Assembly: GCA_017887095.1 (NCBI GenBank)
Contig: JAGHIT010000101.1
Span: forward strand, 1 to 38,412
Source: Clostridia bacterium
Lineage (GTDB): Bacteria; Bacillota; Clostridia; Christensenellales; Borkfalkiaceae
Direction: 5' to 3'
DNA: 38,412 nt
The notes under the pieces were generated by a model. That model had not been told where the DNA came from and searched no databases. It was given only the letters and a program-made list of their open reading frames with translations. How positions within the stretch are numbered: position 1 is the first letter of the stretch; each line of letters begins with the position of its first letter. Shown piece by piece: positions 7,887 through 16,571 of this stretch. Position numbers and translations under genes: made by a program.

Positions 7887-9431
7887 CTATTCTTTTCCTT
7901 CGTCATGCAAATTGTTTCCGCCGTCCGCTCGGATATCGGGATGATCCGGATCTGCGGATAACGCATCTTCCGGAAGCGCGCCCGCCGGAGCCTCCCCTTC
8001 CGCCGCTGCGGGCGCGCGCCGACGGACGACTCTGCGGAAAAGATTGAATATCGCCTTATAATTCAGCAGACAGTACACTGCGAACAAAACAAAATACGCC
8101 AGACAGCCCCACCAAAGATCAAGCAGGCTTGCAACAAGGATAAAGCCAACCGTCAGAAGCGCTTCGAAAATAAAATCCTTTACGATCCTGACCTTTATGA
8201 TACGCATTACGACGATCTCAGATAGAACGGAATTAAACATTACAACGGCTACGGTACAGACCAGAAGCGCAGTCAAATGATCGAAAACATATGCACACAA
8301 AGCGAACAACCCGAACCCGAGCGCAACTGAGATCAGATTCACGATCAGCATGCTCTTTTCTCTGCGGTAAACTTTCAGATAGTTATTGGTGAGCAGAGTG
8401 ACCTTCGAGGAGAAAACAATGATCGGCAGGAGAATGGCCAGATACTTCAGACTGTCCGCGTAATTTGGCAGCCACTTCTCCACAATCCAGCACCCGGGGA
8501 AGTAGAACAACAGCGCAAGGAACAGCACGGGAGAAAGCACCTGACGAATATCCTGATACATTTGCGGCAGCGCTTCTCCCCGGATACGTTTGAGCGACGG
8601 AAACAACACAACGCTGACCGCCGTCACAAATGTGAGGAAAATATTTGTCAGGCTGAACGCAAAGGCGACCTGCCCGAACACAAGTTCGCCCCAATGCCAT
8701 TCAATGACCATGCGCGCGCTTCCCATCAGCAAAATGGCGGTCCAGTTTGCAAGCAACAAAACAAAACCCGCCGACAGATTTTGGCGGCATTCCGCGATCG
8801 TATCTCTTAAGGAAAGCGATTTCCCGAAATACAGGCTCCCACGGTTAAATACGATGCCGATGGTGATCCCGACGCAATCGCCGATCAGATCGGCGATGCA
8901 GTACCAGTAGAAGTCTGTCACCCTGCATACAAGCAGCAATACAACGACCAGGCCATATGTGATCCGCTGCGCAAGCGTCACAACGACATACTGATTGATG
9001 CGATTGGTCAGCTGAAAAACATGCGAATTGTACGTTGATACATTCTTCAGAACAATCCCGACCGCAACAAGGATAAAAATAATGCAGTCCGCCCCCTGCA
9101 TCACCGCCGCAGAAATCCCCGCCAACAAAATTGCGGGGACGGACGTAATCATCAGAAGGCACTGAAACTGCGAGCGAATGCGTTTTTTATCCAATTCGTC
9201 ATAATCGTATGCCCCGTACCGCAGCATGAGACCGTCCAACAGCCCGAAATGCAGTATCCCGACATAACTGACATACAGCAGGTAAAGCTGCCAATATGCA
9301 TAGGAATAACCGTCAATGAACTTCGGAACGATCAGTCCCATAACAAAACTGACCGCAAGCGAGATCACCTGTGCGATCACCGAGATCAGAACATTTTTTG
9401 CTAATTTTTTTGTCGTGATTCTAGCGCCCAT
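7887..9431 (-). CDS. polysaccharide flippase (Wzx/MATE-MOP superfamily)
   Basis: 514 residues with about 12-14 hydrophobic helices, the pattern of oligosaccharide flippases that move undecaprenyl-diphosphate-linked repeat units across the membrane. Helices begin at residue 14 (VLISVIAQVISLAVSFVMG) and alternate with short loops up to about 465. The last 45 residues are hydrophilic, rich in Ala, Pro, Glu and Asp, and probably cytoplasmic and disordered. Last gene of the operon, followed by a terminator. The start lies 9 bases after the stop of the upstream transferase gene, with a weak GGTGATGG ribosome site, so translational coupling is likely. Pairing with the Wzy-like domain at 12419-14521 points to a Wzx/Wzy-type assembly route. 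Confidence 0.85.
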   Translation of the reverse strand: MGARITTKKLAKNVLISVIAQVISLAVSFVMGLIVPKFIDGYSYAYWQLYLLYVSYVGILHFGLLDGLMLRYGAYDYDELDKKRIRSQFQCLLMITSVPAILLAGISAAVMQGADCIIFILVAVGIVLKNVSTYNSHVFQLTNRINQYVVVTLAQRITYGLVVVLLLVCRVTDFYWYCIADLIGDCVGITIGIVFNRGSLYFGKSLSLRDTIAECRQNLSAGFVLLLANWTAILLMGSARMVIEWHWGELVFGQVAFAFSLTNIFLTFVTAVSVVLFPSLKRIRGEALPQMYQDIRQVLSPVLFLALLFYFPGCWIVEKWLPNYADSLKYLAILLPIIVFSSKVTLLTNNYLKVYRREKSMLIVNLISVALGFGLFALCAYVFDHLTALLVCTVAVVMFNSVLSEIVVMRIIKVRIVKDFIFEALLTVGFILVASLLDLWWGCLAYFVLFAVYCLLNYKAIFNLFRRVVRRRAPAAAEGEAPAGALPEDALSADPDHPDIRADGGNNLHDEGKE

Positions 9432-9440
9432 ATGATACCA

Positions 9441-10448
9441 TCACCGAGGCTCGACGTCTTCCGCACCGTCCCGCCGCACATCTTCGCCGCCACCGTCCAA
9501 GTCCCATGCCCCCATCATGCCGGCATCGGAAACATCATTGATATCGTGAGCCTCAAAATCAGAGATCGCACGAATATCCGCATTGTCCGCCATTCCCCTG
9601 CTGCGTTTCTCCAAAAATTCAGAATAAGATTTGGTAAAATAATGATTCAGACGCACAGACGACCAGTCGACCGTATTCGACATTGCGCCTTCCACGCGCT
9701 CTCCCGAAAAGGTAAAAGCACCGTAACGTCTTCTGTAGACCGCATAATGCGGGTTGGGAAACCCCCAAACCCTTTCCGGAATACAGACGGTCTTGATGTG
9801 TCTGTTTTTGGGAAAATCCTGCACACTGCGATGCAGATAGGTCTGCGTAACCAACCCATCCGGTTTTTCGCGATATCCTGACGAACCGAAAATAGCCCAA
9901 TTGAGCGCACATCCGCCTGCGTTCGGATACATTTCGAAAAAGTCGTCCAGACGATCGACGAGCCGTTTCCCGTCCGTTACATAGATAAACTCATCCAGAT
10001 CGATCATCGCAATATATCGATGGAGTCTCCCGTATTTACGCAGTGCGAGATTATACGCATCGATCTGCCGCTGCTTCCCGCTCAGGCGATGATAAACAAC
10101 GCGGCCATCCGCGATCAACGGCTGCAGGAGTTCCCGCGTACAATCGGTACTGTCATTATCGAAAATATAAAACTTTCCGACGCCGATTCTGATGTGATAA
10201 CTGATCCATTCGTTGAGATACGGAGCTTCGTTTTTCACAATGGCAGCAACGGCGAGCGCACAGTCCGGGGCTGATTTTTTTCTGCATGAGGAAAAAATAC
10301 CGCCGATCACGCGGAAAAGCCCGATCCAGCAAAACAGCAGCCTTATGATCCGGCGCCCATTCGGCCTGCTGCCGAGTCGATCGAACATACGTAACACGGG
10401 CAGCGAACTCTCGGTTGCCGCCATAATTTTTCGGACTAACTTCCCCAT
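9441..10448 (-). CDS. glycosyltransferase, GT92/DUF23-like
   Basis: 335 residues from the ATG at 10448 (AAAGGGAT 7 bases upstream); the frame extends to 10577 but those codons overlap the previous gene and lack a ribosome site. Motifs are those of the GT92-like branch of GT-A transferases: AAIVKNEAPYLNEWISYH at about 68-85, FDNDSTD at 96-102, and DLDEF at 150-154 as the DxD-type metal site. A hydrophobic patch at about 36-52 may associate with the membrane. It should add one sugar to the lipid-linked repeat unit; donor and linkage cannot be read. The acidic C-terminal 30 residues, rich in Asp and Gly, are unusual and probably disordered. Confidence 0.8.
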   Translation of the reverse strand: MGKLVRKIMAATESSLPVLRMFDRLGSRPNGRRIIRLLFCWIGLFRVIGGIFSSCRKKSAPDCALAVAAIVKNEAPYLNEWISYHIRIGVGKFYIFDNDSTDCTRELLQPLIADGRVVYHRLSGKQRQIDAYNLALRKYGRLHRYIAMIDLDEFIYVTDGKRLVDRLDDFFEMYPNAGGCALNWAIFGSSGYREKPDGLVTQTYLHRSVQDFPKNRHIKTVCIPERVWGFPNPHYAVYRRRYGAFTFSGERVEGAMSNTVDWSSVRLNHYFTKSYSEFLEKRSRGMADNADIRAISDFEAHDINDVSDAGMMGAWDLDGGGEDVRRDGAEDVEPR

Positions 10449-10500
10449 ACGGTATCCCTTTACTCCCGCCTTGCGCGGTTCCTCATCCCGACCCTCTTGC

Positions 10501-11415
10501 TCACACTTTTCCGAACAAAACTCTGACCCTGAAGCGAAGATCACGTTTCCGACGTCTGAATCTTCTGAAAAAGACAAACTTCATTCTGCAAAGGAAATTG
10601 CTCTTATAATTCGCAACGATACGGATATTCTTTTTATCTTGTTCGGAGATCTCCCCTCCGTACCCCATAAGAAGCTGTTGCAAACGCTGCGTCGTATCCG
10701 TTCGCGACCTCTTAACAAATCTTACAAACTGCGCCGGAAGCGACTCATCGATATTCTTTTTGCTTCCCACCTGATTGTCAACGTGCTGCCGATAGAGAAT
10801 ATAGGAATTGACATCATATACCCACTGCGCCGTATATACAGCGATCAGGAACAGCCAATGATCGTGAAGACGAATACCTTCGGGATAATACTTCAGACTT
10901 TGATCTCTGAACGCGCGATCAAAGACCATTGTGCATCCCGTGCAGATATTTTCATAGAGATAGGTGCAACGGTTGGTTTTGCGGATGCTCTCATCCTCTT
11001 CCATACCGATTAAATTTCCTTGTGCATCCGTCACGTTCAGATTTGAACAATAGAGGACGCCGTTCTTCGCTTGCCCTATTCCCCTGATTTTCTTGATTGC
11101 CTCTGCAAGTTTATCGGGCAGCCAGATATCGTCCTGATCGCAAAACGCAAAATAATCATACTGTGTATCCCTGACAGAAAACAGCAGATCTATGAAATTA
11201 TAGGTGAAATTTTTATTGACAGGATTGACATAATAATCGAAATTCGCATTCCGACTGCGGTATTCTTCCAGGATTTGCACCGTTCCGTCCGAAGAGCGGT
11301 CATCCGCCGCCTTAATAAATACCTCGACACCCCGTTGTGCCAGGATACTGTCGATCTGCTCGCGCAGAAATCTTTCACCGTTATAAGTACACATTAAAAC
11401 AAGGCATGTCGGCAT
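10501..11415 (-). CDS. glycosyltransferase family 2 (rhamnosyltransferase-like)
   Basis: 304 residues. GT-A fold with LVLMCTYNGERFLREQIDSI at the N terminus, AADDRSSDGT at about 36-45 (nucleotide binding) and FCDQDDIW at 91-98 (DQDD metal site). The Y-N-G-E-x-F-L-x-E-Q-I pattern is typical of the RfbN/rhamnosyl-like GT2 subgroup, but no dTDP-rhamnose genes are in this window, so the donor is open. The basic C-terminal 30 residues (RRFRRRKRDLRFRVR) may bind the membrane surface. ATG at 11415 with GAGGG 5 bases upstream; separated by 40 bp from the upstream transferase. Confidence 0.88.
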   Translation of the reverse strand: MPTCLVLMCTYNGERFLREQIDSILAQRGVEVFIKAADDRSSDGTVQILEEYRSRNANFDYYVNPVNKNFTYNFIDLLFSVRDTQYDYFAFCDQDDIWLPDKLAEAIKKIRGIGQAKNGVLYCSNLNVTDAQGNLIGMEEDESIRKTNRCTYLYENICTGCTMVFDRAFRDQSLKYYPEGIRLHDHWLFLIAVYTAQWVYDVNSYILYRQHVDNQVGSKKNIDESLPAQFVRFVKRSRTDTTQRLQQLLMGYGGEISEQDKKNIRIVANYKSNFLCRMKFVFFRRFRRRKRDLRFRVRVLFGKV

Positions 11416-11455
11416 AATTCCCTCTCATGTTCCACACGGTTTCAGCTGCGCCGTA

Positions 11456-12403
11456 TCATTCGGAACGCAGGATGGCGGGGAACTCCCGCACCGCTTTGTC
11501 CGCAATCGTATATTTTTTCCGGTATATCTCCCGCGACGTCCTTCGGAACAGTAGCGTACAGACGAGAAAAAATTTCCGGTAGGAACGGCGCAACAGCTTG
11601 AGATATCTGAGCGACACTTTTTCCCCGAGACATTTCGCATAGCATTTTGCAGAACCCGTCATGCCCGTGGTAAATTTCCATTCGTTGAAGCGGGCTTCCT
11701 TACCAAAACTTGCCCCCTCAAGATGAAGAATATGCGCATCAGGAACGCAGACGACCGTACAGTGTGTTTTCTGAACGGCGCGGTAGGTAAACTCAACTTC
11801 CTCCGCATACATGAAAATGTCTTCGTCAAACCCGCCGACCGCATCAAAAAGGGAACGGCGCACCATCATATCTGCGCCGGTTATATACCCCACCCGTACG
11901 GGATGTTCCGTATAGTTATAAGAATCAGCAAACGGACGGTAAAACAATTTACGCCACAATGCAAGAAAGAGACTCTTGTCCGCCCTGTCCTGACGGAGCG
12001 AGAGCAAATGACTGCGGAAGGAATGCGCGGGTTTCCCCTCAAAATCAAGCACATTTCCGCCGCAAATGCCGCATTGTTCGTCCTGTTCCATGTAGTCGAA
12101 GAGTTTCTCGAGGAAATTGTCTCTGATCAAAACATCGGGATTGAGCCAAAGAACATACTTCCCCGCGGCGCGCGCCAGTCCGAGATTGAACGACCTGGAC
12201 GTTCCGAGATTGCCTCCCGCCTGAATGTAGACGAGCCTGTCCTCAAAAAGTTCACGAAGCCGTTCTCCCGACCCGTCCGGCGAAGCGTTGTCTACAAGAA
12301 TGACCTCGTAACATAACTCCTTCGTATGCAAAAAAATGCTTTCCAGCGCCGCTTTTGTCAGATCAAACGTATTGTAATTGATGATGATGACGCTTACATC
12401 CAT
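11456..12403 (-). CDS. glycosyltransferase family 2 (WbbL-like)
   Basis: 315 residues. SVIIINYNTFDLTKAALESI at the N terminus, VDNASPDGSG at about 37-46, GNLGTSRSFNLGL near 64-76 and the metal site WLNPDV at 86-91, followed by GADMMVRRSLFDAVGGFDEDIFMYAEEVE with the catalytic Asp/Glu region. This is the WbbL/rhamnosyltransferase type of GT2. Basic C terminus. ATG at 12403 with AGGGAAAG upstream; starts 15 bases after the stop of the polymerase-transferase gene. It is cytoplasmic and acts on the growing lipid-linked unit. Donor sugar unknown; mannose is plausible given the GDP-mannose genes in the operon. Confidence 0.88.
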   Translation of the reverse strand: MDVSVIIINYNTFDLTKAALESIFLHTKELCYEVILVDNASPDGSGERLRELFEDRLVYIQAGGNLGTSRSFNLGLARAAGKYVLWLNPDVLIRDNFLEKLFDYMEQDEQCGICGGNVLDFEGKPAHSFRSHLLSLRQDRADKSLFLALWRKLFYRPFADSYNYTEHPVRVGYITGADMMVRRSLFDAVGGFDEDIFMYAEEVEFTYRAVQKTHCTVVCVPDAHILHLEGASFGKEARFNEWKFTTGMTGSAKCYAKCLGEKVSLRYLKLLRRSYRKFFLVCTLLFRRTSREIYRKKYTIADKAVREFPAILRSE

Positions 12404-12418
12404 GACTTTCCCTGCACT

Positions 12419-14521
12419 TCAAAGTTTGCGGTGTTTGAGATATACCTCATAATACGGCGTCTGTTTGAGGAACTGTCTGTGCCCAAGCCACGACACAAGA
12501 CCGCGCGGCAACAGCTTGCGAACGAGATCCTTCCAGCCATGCTCTTTTCCGTCTTTCCAGGAGCCCGCGCAGTGATGTTCCGCATAACCGCCGCCGCTTT
12601 TTTTGTTGATCTGATACCGCTCAAACCAATCCTTGGGATATAACTCAATGCCGCATGCAAGCGACTGGCGCTTGCCGTTCAGGCGAAAATCGGAAAAATG
12701 ATCGAGAAAATATCCCGTGATCCAATCATTGCTGACGGTAAAATCGCCTTTTGCTTCAAAATCGGACTCCAACTGATCCCGCCACTCCAGCATCAGGGGA
12801 TTGCCCTTTTCCGAACCGATAAGCGCCGTCCCGATCGCGGAATCAAAAATAAACCCCATGAACATCCTGCAATCCAGAAATCCGTCGAGCGGCTTAAGAA
12901 GCTCCACGTCGGTATCAATATAAACACCGCCAAAGCGATACAGGACTGTAAAGCGAAAGTAGTCGCTCAGAAAGCCGTATTTTTTCCGCTCGAGACATGC
13001 CCGGACAAAAGCGCTGTCGTCGAGATATTCCGCGAACATTTCATCCGTCCAGACAATGACCTCCCAGTCGGGATGCAGGCGCTTCCAGCCCTCCACATAC
13101 GCTTTCTGATCCTGCGGCATCTCTTTGGTGCCCAGCCAGCAGGCATGAATGATCTTCGGAATGCGCGTCTGAACGGCGCGTACATCGCCCGTTTTTTCCG
13201 ACGGTGCAGAAAGTCTTTCTATATCCCCGTCCGCTACCGGAATAAGTTTTTTGTGATTGTCCGTTGCCAGCAACATACCGCCCACCATCCAAAAAAACAC
13301 CAGCACGCTGCGCGCGCCGTATGCCGAATTAATAAACGAAAAACATACCATATACAGGCTCATGCCGAGAAACCCGTTGGCAAGCGTTGCCGTGAGCCGA
13401 TTTTCCGACGAACACTTGCGTAAGGCAATTTTACCGATCCAAAGAAACAGCACCGCATACACAAGAAAAACCGGTACGCCCCATTCAAGCAGATACGCCC
13501 AGAACACACCATCCGCCACGACGGTATTGCTTGCCCCCATCATGGTACCGATTGCCCAATGCTCCCCGATCACGCCGATCGCATCACGGATCATCTGAAA
13601 ATGACCTTCATCGCTGCCTTCGTTCCAGATCGAATTCAGATTAAATAACCGCTGGATGATAGTACTGTCCCAAAAGAAAACAACGACTACAACGGCAAGT
13701 ACGCAGACCGCAGCCGCGGCGCTCGCAAGATACTCCCACGTTCTGCGGTGAGTACAGCCGTACAGGATAAACTGCACAAAAGCGATCATTACCATTCCTG
13801 CTACAGAAGCACGGGAAAAAGTAAAAGCATTCGCCACCGCAATGATGATGAGCTTTCCCCAAAGCAGCACAGAGCGGAATTTCAGCGTAAGAAGTTGTGC
13901 CCAAACCAGCGCAAACAAAACGATCGCATAACCGCCGAAAATGATGGTATTTCCCATCAATCCTGTCACGCGGATGATATCCGATTCCTGTAAGCGGAAG
14001 ATATCCTCTCCGTTCAGAACGAGCAGGCTTTCGGGAAGCACGTTGCGCAACAAGAATTGTACAATGGCAAATGCGCAGATCAATACGCCGCAATCAATAA
14101 ACAAGCGGTACAGCGGCTTGATGCCCTGCCTGTCCATTCGCAGTGTTACGACAAAAAAGAGCAGCGTGTAAATATTGTTGTTTCTCAGTCCGAGAACGGC
14201 ATCGTAAAACGACGTCTGCCCCGAAATCCACTGCAAAAATGCGAGAAGCACACACAGAACGATCCACAACAGATAAAAATACAGGATAGTCCTGTTTCGG
14301 CTGCGTCCCACCCTTCCCGTAACAACGGCAAAAATACTCCAGCCAAGGAGCACCGCAAAACAAACATCAACGAGCAACGTCCCGTATCCGATAAAATTAT
14401 CAATGAATCCGCGGAAGGTCACAAGCAAAACCGTCAATAAAACGAGAAGATCCAACATCTGCATTTCAGACAGCTTTCTTCGTTTCACTCCCGCTTGCGG
14501 AAGGGGAGCCGTCAACTCCAT
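12419..14521 (-). CDS. Wzy-like polysaccharide polymerase fused to a GT32-type glycosyltransferase
   Basis: 700 residues in one uninterrupted frame. Residues about 22-420 are a polytopic membrane domain with some ten helices and a large loop at about 290-335 (GEHWAIGTMMGASNTV), the plan of O-antigen ligase/polymerase (Wzy/WaaL) proteins. A hydrophilic linker follows (about 421-452). Residues 453-700 are a soluble transferase: IPKIIHACWLG at 454-464, LSDYFRFTVLYRFGGVYIDTDVE at 518-540 with the DTD metal motif at 536-538, and a C-terminal WxxYLKH-like end. These are the marks of GT32 (OCH1/capsular transferase) enzymes. Polymerases normally stand alone, so the protein should polymerise repeat units outside the membrane and transfer a sugar at the cytoplasmic face, if both halves are active. 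It starts 3 bases after the upstream transferase stop codon. Confidence 0.85.
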   Translation of the reverse strand: MELTAPLPQAGVKRRKLSEMQMLDLLVLLTVLLVTFRGFIDNFIGYGTLLVDVCFAVLLGWSIFAVVTGRVGRSRNRTILYFYLLWIVLCVLLAFLQWISGQTSFYDAVLGLRNNNIYTLLFFVVTLRMDRQGIKPLYRLFIDCGVLICAFAIVQFLLRNVLPESLLVLNGEDIFRLQESDIIRVTGLMGNTIIFGGYAIVLFALVWAQLLTLKFRSVLLWGKLIIIAVANAFTFSRASVAGMVMIAFVQFILYGCTHRRTWEYLASAAAAVCVLAVVVVVFFWDSTIIQRLFNLNSIWNEGSDEGHFQMIRDAIGVIGEHWAIGTMMGASNTVVADGVFWAYLLEWGVPVFLVYAVLFLWIGKIALRKCSSENRLTATLANGFLGMSLYMVCFSFINSAYGARSVLVFFWMVGGMLLATDNHKKLIPVADGDIERLSAPSEKTGDVRAVQTRIPKIIHACWLGTKEMPQDQKAYVEGWKRLHPDWEVIVWTDEMFAEYLDDSAFVRACLERKKYGFLSDYFRFTVLYRFGGVYIDTDVELLKPLDGFLDCRMFMGFIFDSAIGTALIGSEKGNPLMLEWRDQLESDFEAKGDFTVSNDWITGYFLDHFSDFRLNGKRQSLACGIELYPKDWFERYQINKKSGGGYAEHHCAGSWKDGKEHGWKDLVRKLLPRGLVSWLGHRQFLKQTPYYEVYLKHRKL

Positions 14522-14524
14522 GTT

Positions 14525-15553
14525 TCACCCGTTCCGCACGATTTGTTCGAGCAGATTTTTTGTAAATATAGCATAATCATATTTCTTTTGAATCAGATCG
14601 CGATCCGACTGCACCGCGGGATCGGAAGTAAGGATCGCCTCCTGTAACGACCCGTCATCTTCCGCTTTGAAAAAAACAACGTCCAATCCGTCATAGACTT
14701 CATGAAAGACGGGAATGTCCGAAATAATTGGTCTTGTCCCGAGCCAGAGCGCTTCCAGCGGAGGAAGACCGAATCCCTCATACAAAGAAGGCTGAATAAG
14801 AAACTTTGCCTGTGCGATCTCACGAAGGAGAGCCTCGTCCCCAAGCCGCCCAGTAAACACGACGCCTTCCGTCTCTAAATCGGAGCGGTCCATTCCGGTC
14901 AGGAATCCATCCTTGTCCCCGATGATCCGAAGTTCGTATTCCCCCATCGGAAGTCTTTTATAGGCGCCGACGAGCGTCTTCAGACCCTTATGCGGCTTGA
15001 CATTTCCCACATAGACGATGGTATTCGTCTTTCTGATCCCGGATGTATCGAAAGAGAGGACATGTTCGCTCAAGCCGATATGATTGACGTAACATTTGCC
15101 CGCGTCTTTCGAAAAATAATGCTCGCAGCGCGAGCGCGTAAACTCGGACACACATGCAATGCCCACACTCTTTTTTAAACAGCGCCTGAGAAGCGTCTTC
15201 TTGATCAGATAGTCAGCCTTCCCACGCGTTGTGATCTGCGGAAGATCCAGAAAGATGAGATCGTGCATGACCGTATAGACGGGAATGCGGATCCCGAAGG
15301 GGATGATAAAGTTAGGGATCACAACGCAATCACACAAACGATTGAGTTGCGCGGGAATGGAAAACAGCCCCCGGGCAGAAAACGGATCGGTCTCATCCTC
15401 AATGATATGCGCGGGGGAATACGGCGCAAGTTCCGCCGCATTGCCGACAAGATAGTATTCGTCCGCCGCATAATCCAAATGATCCAGGATCCCCCGGCAG
15501 ACGCGCCCGATCCCCGATTTTCCGAGATATCTGCAATCGATCGCTATTTTCAT
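14525..15553 (-). CDS. glycosyltransferase family 4
   Basis: 342 residues, GT-B fold. N-terminal IAIDCRYLGKSGIGRVCRGI (glycine-rich loop), TVMHDLIFLDLP near 93-104, NTIVYVGNVKPHKGL near 180-195 opening the second Rossmann domain, and PSLYEGFGLPPLEAL near 264-278 with the retaining-transferase E-x7-E motif. This pattern is typical of mannosyltransferases of the GT4 family, which fits the GDP-mannose genes next to it, but the donor is inferred. ATG at 15553 with AAGGGGG upstream; 20 bp after the mannose-6-phosphate isomerase gene. Confidence 0.9.
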   Translation of the reverse strand: MKIAIDCRYLGKSGIGRVCRGILDHLDYAADEYYLVGNAAELAPYSPAHIIEDETDPFSARGLFSIPAQLNRLCDCVVIPNFIIPFGIRIPVYTVMHDLIFLDLPQITTRGKADYLIKKTLLRRCLKKSVGIACVSEFTRSRCEHYFSKDAGKCYVNHIGLSEHVLSFDTSGIRKTNTIVYVGNVKPHKGLKTLVGAYKRLPMGEYELRIIGDKDGFLTGMDRSDLETEGVVFTGRLGDEALLREIAQAKFLIQPSLYEGFGLPPLEALWLGTRPIISDIPVFHEVYDGLDVVFFKAEDDGSLQEAILTSDPAVQSDRDLIQKKYDYAIFTKNLLEQIVRNG

Positions 15554-15573
15554 GACCGTGCCCCCTTCCCCGA

Positions 15574-16554
15574 TTACAGGTTAACGATCAGCACCGAGCA
15601 GTGCCCCGAAATGCGAAGCGGCGCCTGTTGTTTCAAAAGCCAGGTATATCCGGCGCGGATATGCTGACTTCCGCCCGGCGTCTCCACTTCCCCCTCGCCG
15701 TCCACAACGACGAACGCCTTATACAGCGAATAGGGAGACCGCATGACTGAGATTTGTAAATCGCCGTCCACATCGTATTTTGTGACGGTGAACCAGTTTG
15801 TCCGTGCAAGCATCTTGCTGGAAGCCGTTCCGATATGATACAGTCCGCTCTGTTCATCCTGCATGATATGCAACCGATGATAATCGAGCACATCCAGTCC
15901 CTTTTTGATCTGGAGCGATCTTGGCTGACCGTTCCGATCCAGCCTGCCATAATCATACAGACGGTACGTCACGTTGGAAGTCTGCTGGATCTCGCAGATA
16001 AAACATCCCGCGCCGATGGCATGGATCGTCCCCGCGGGAATAAAGAAGGAATCCCCTTTGCGGACAGGCACTTTATTGAGTATCTCTTCAATGGTATTGT
16101 CACCGATACGACGGAGCACTTCCTTGCGGTTCGTTTCCTTGTTAAAACCGACATAGATAAACGCGTTCTCCTCCGCATCCATGATGTACCACATCTCGTT
16201 TTTGCCGTTATCACGTTCGTGACGGCGCGCATAAGTGTCCGAAGGGTGGACCTGAATGGAAAGGTTTTCGCACGCGTCAATAAATTTGACCATACAGGGA
16301 AGGTTCCTGTTCTCTCGTCCGAAGCCTCCCGTTTTGTTCCAGCCGACCGCCGCAAAATAGTCGCTGAGTGTTTTTCCTGCATATTCCCCGGTTGCGATCA
16401 CGCTTTGCCCCTCTGCGTGCGAAGAAAACTCCCAGCTCTCGGCAATACGGTCGAGAGAGCCGGTATCCTTCCGAAAAATATCGCGGATCTTTGTCCCGCC
16501 CCAAAGGTAATCCTTAAATACGGGCAGGAGCTGTATCATCTCATTCTGTGCCAT
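15574..16554 (-). CDS. manA: mannose-6-phosphate isomerase, class I
   Basis: 326 residues, the length of the short Bacillota ManA type. It interconverts fructose-6-phosphate and mannose-6-phosphate, the entry to GDP-mannose. Zinc ligands and active-site residues are visible: QVHPSDTYA with Gln101 and His103, KNEMWYI with Glu120, and PAGTIHAIG with His178. The second cupin half follows (about 240-326). The start ATG at 16554 has only a weak AGG site; a second in-frame ATG lies five codons later. Positioned between the mutase and a GT4 gene, it supplies mannose-6-phosphate for the same operon. Confidence 0.93.
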   Translation of the reverse strand: MAQNEMIQLLPVFKDYLWGGTKIRDIFRKDTGSLDRIAESWEFSSHAEGQSVIATGEYAGKTLSDYFAAVGWNKTGGFGRENRNLPCMVKFIDACENLSIQVHPSDTYARRHERDNGKNEMWYIMDAEENAFIYVGFNKETNRKEVLRRIGDNTIEEILNKVPVRKGDSFFIPAGTIHAIGAGCFICEIQQTSNVTYRLYDYGRLDRNGQPRSLQIKKGLDVLDYHRLHIMQDEQSGLYHIGTASSKMLARTNWFTVTKYDVDGDLQISVMRSPYSLYKAFVVVDGEGEVETPGGSQHIRAGYTWLLKQQAPLRISGHCSVLIVNL

Positions 16555-16571
16555 AGTTTCAACCTGTCAAT

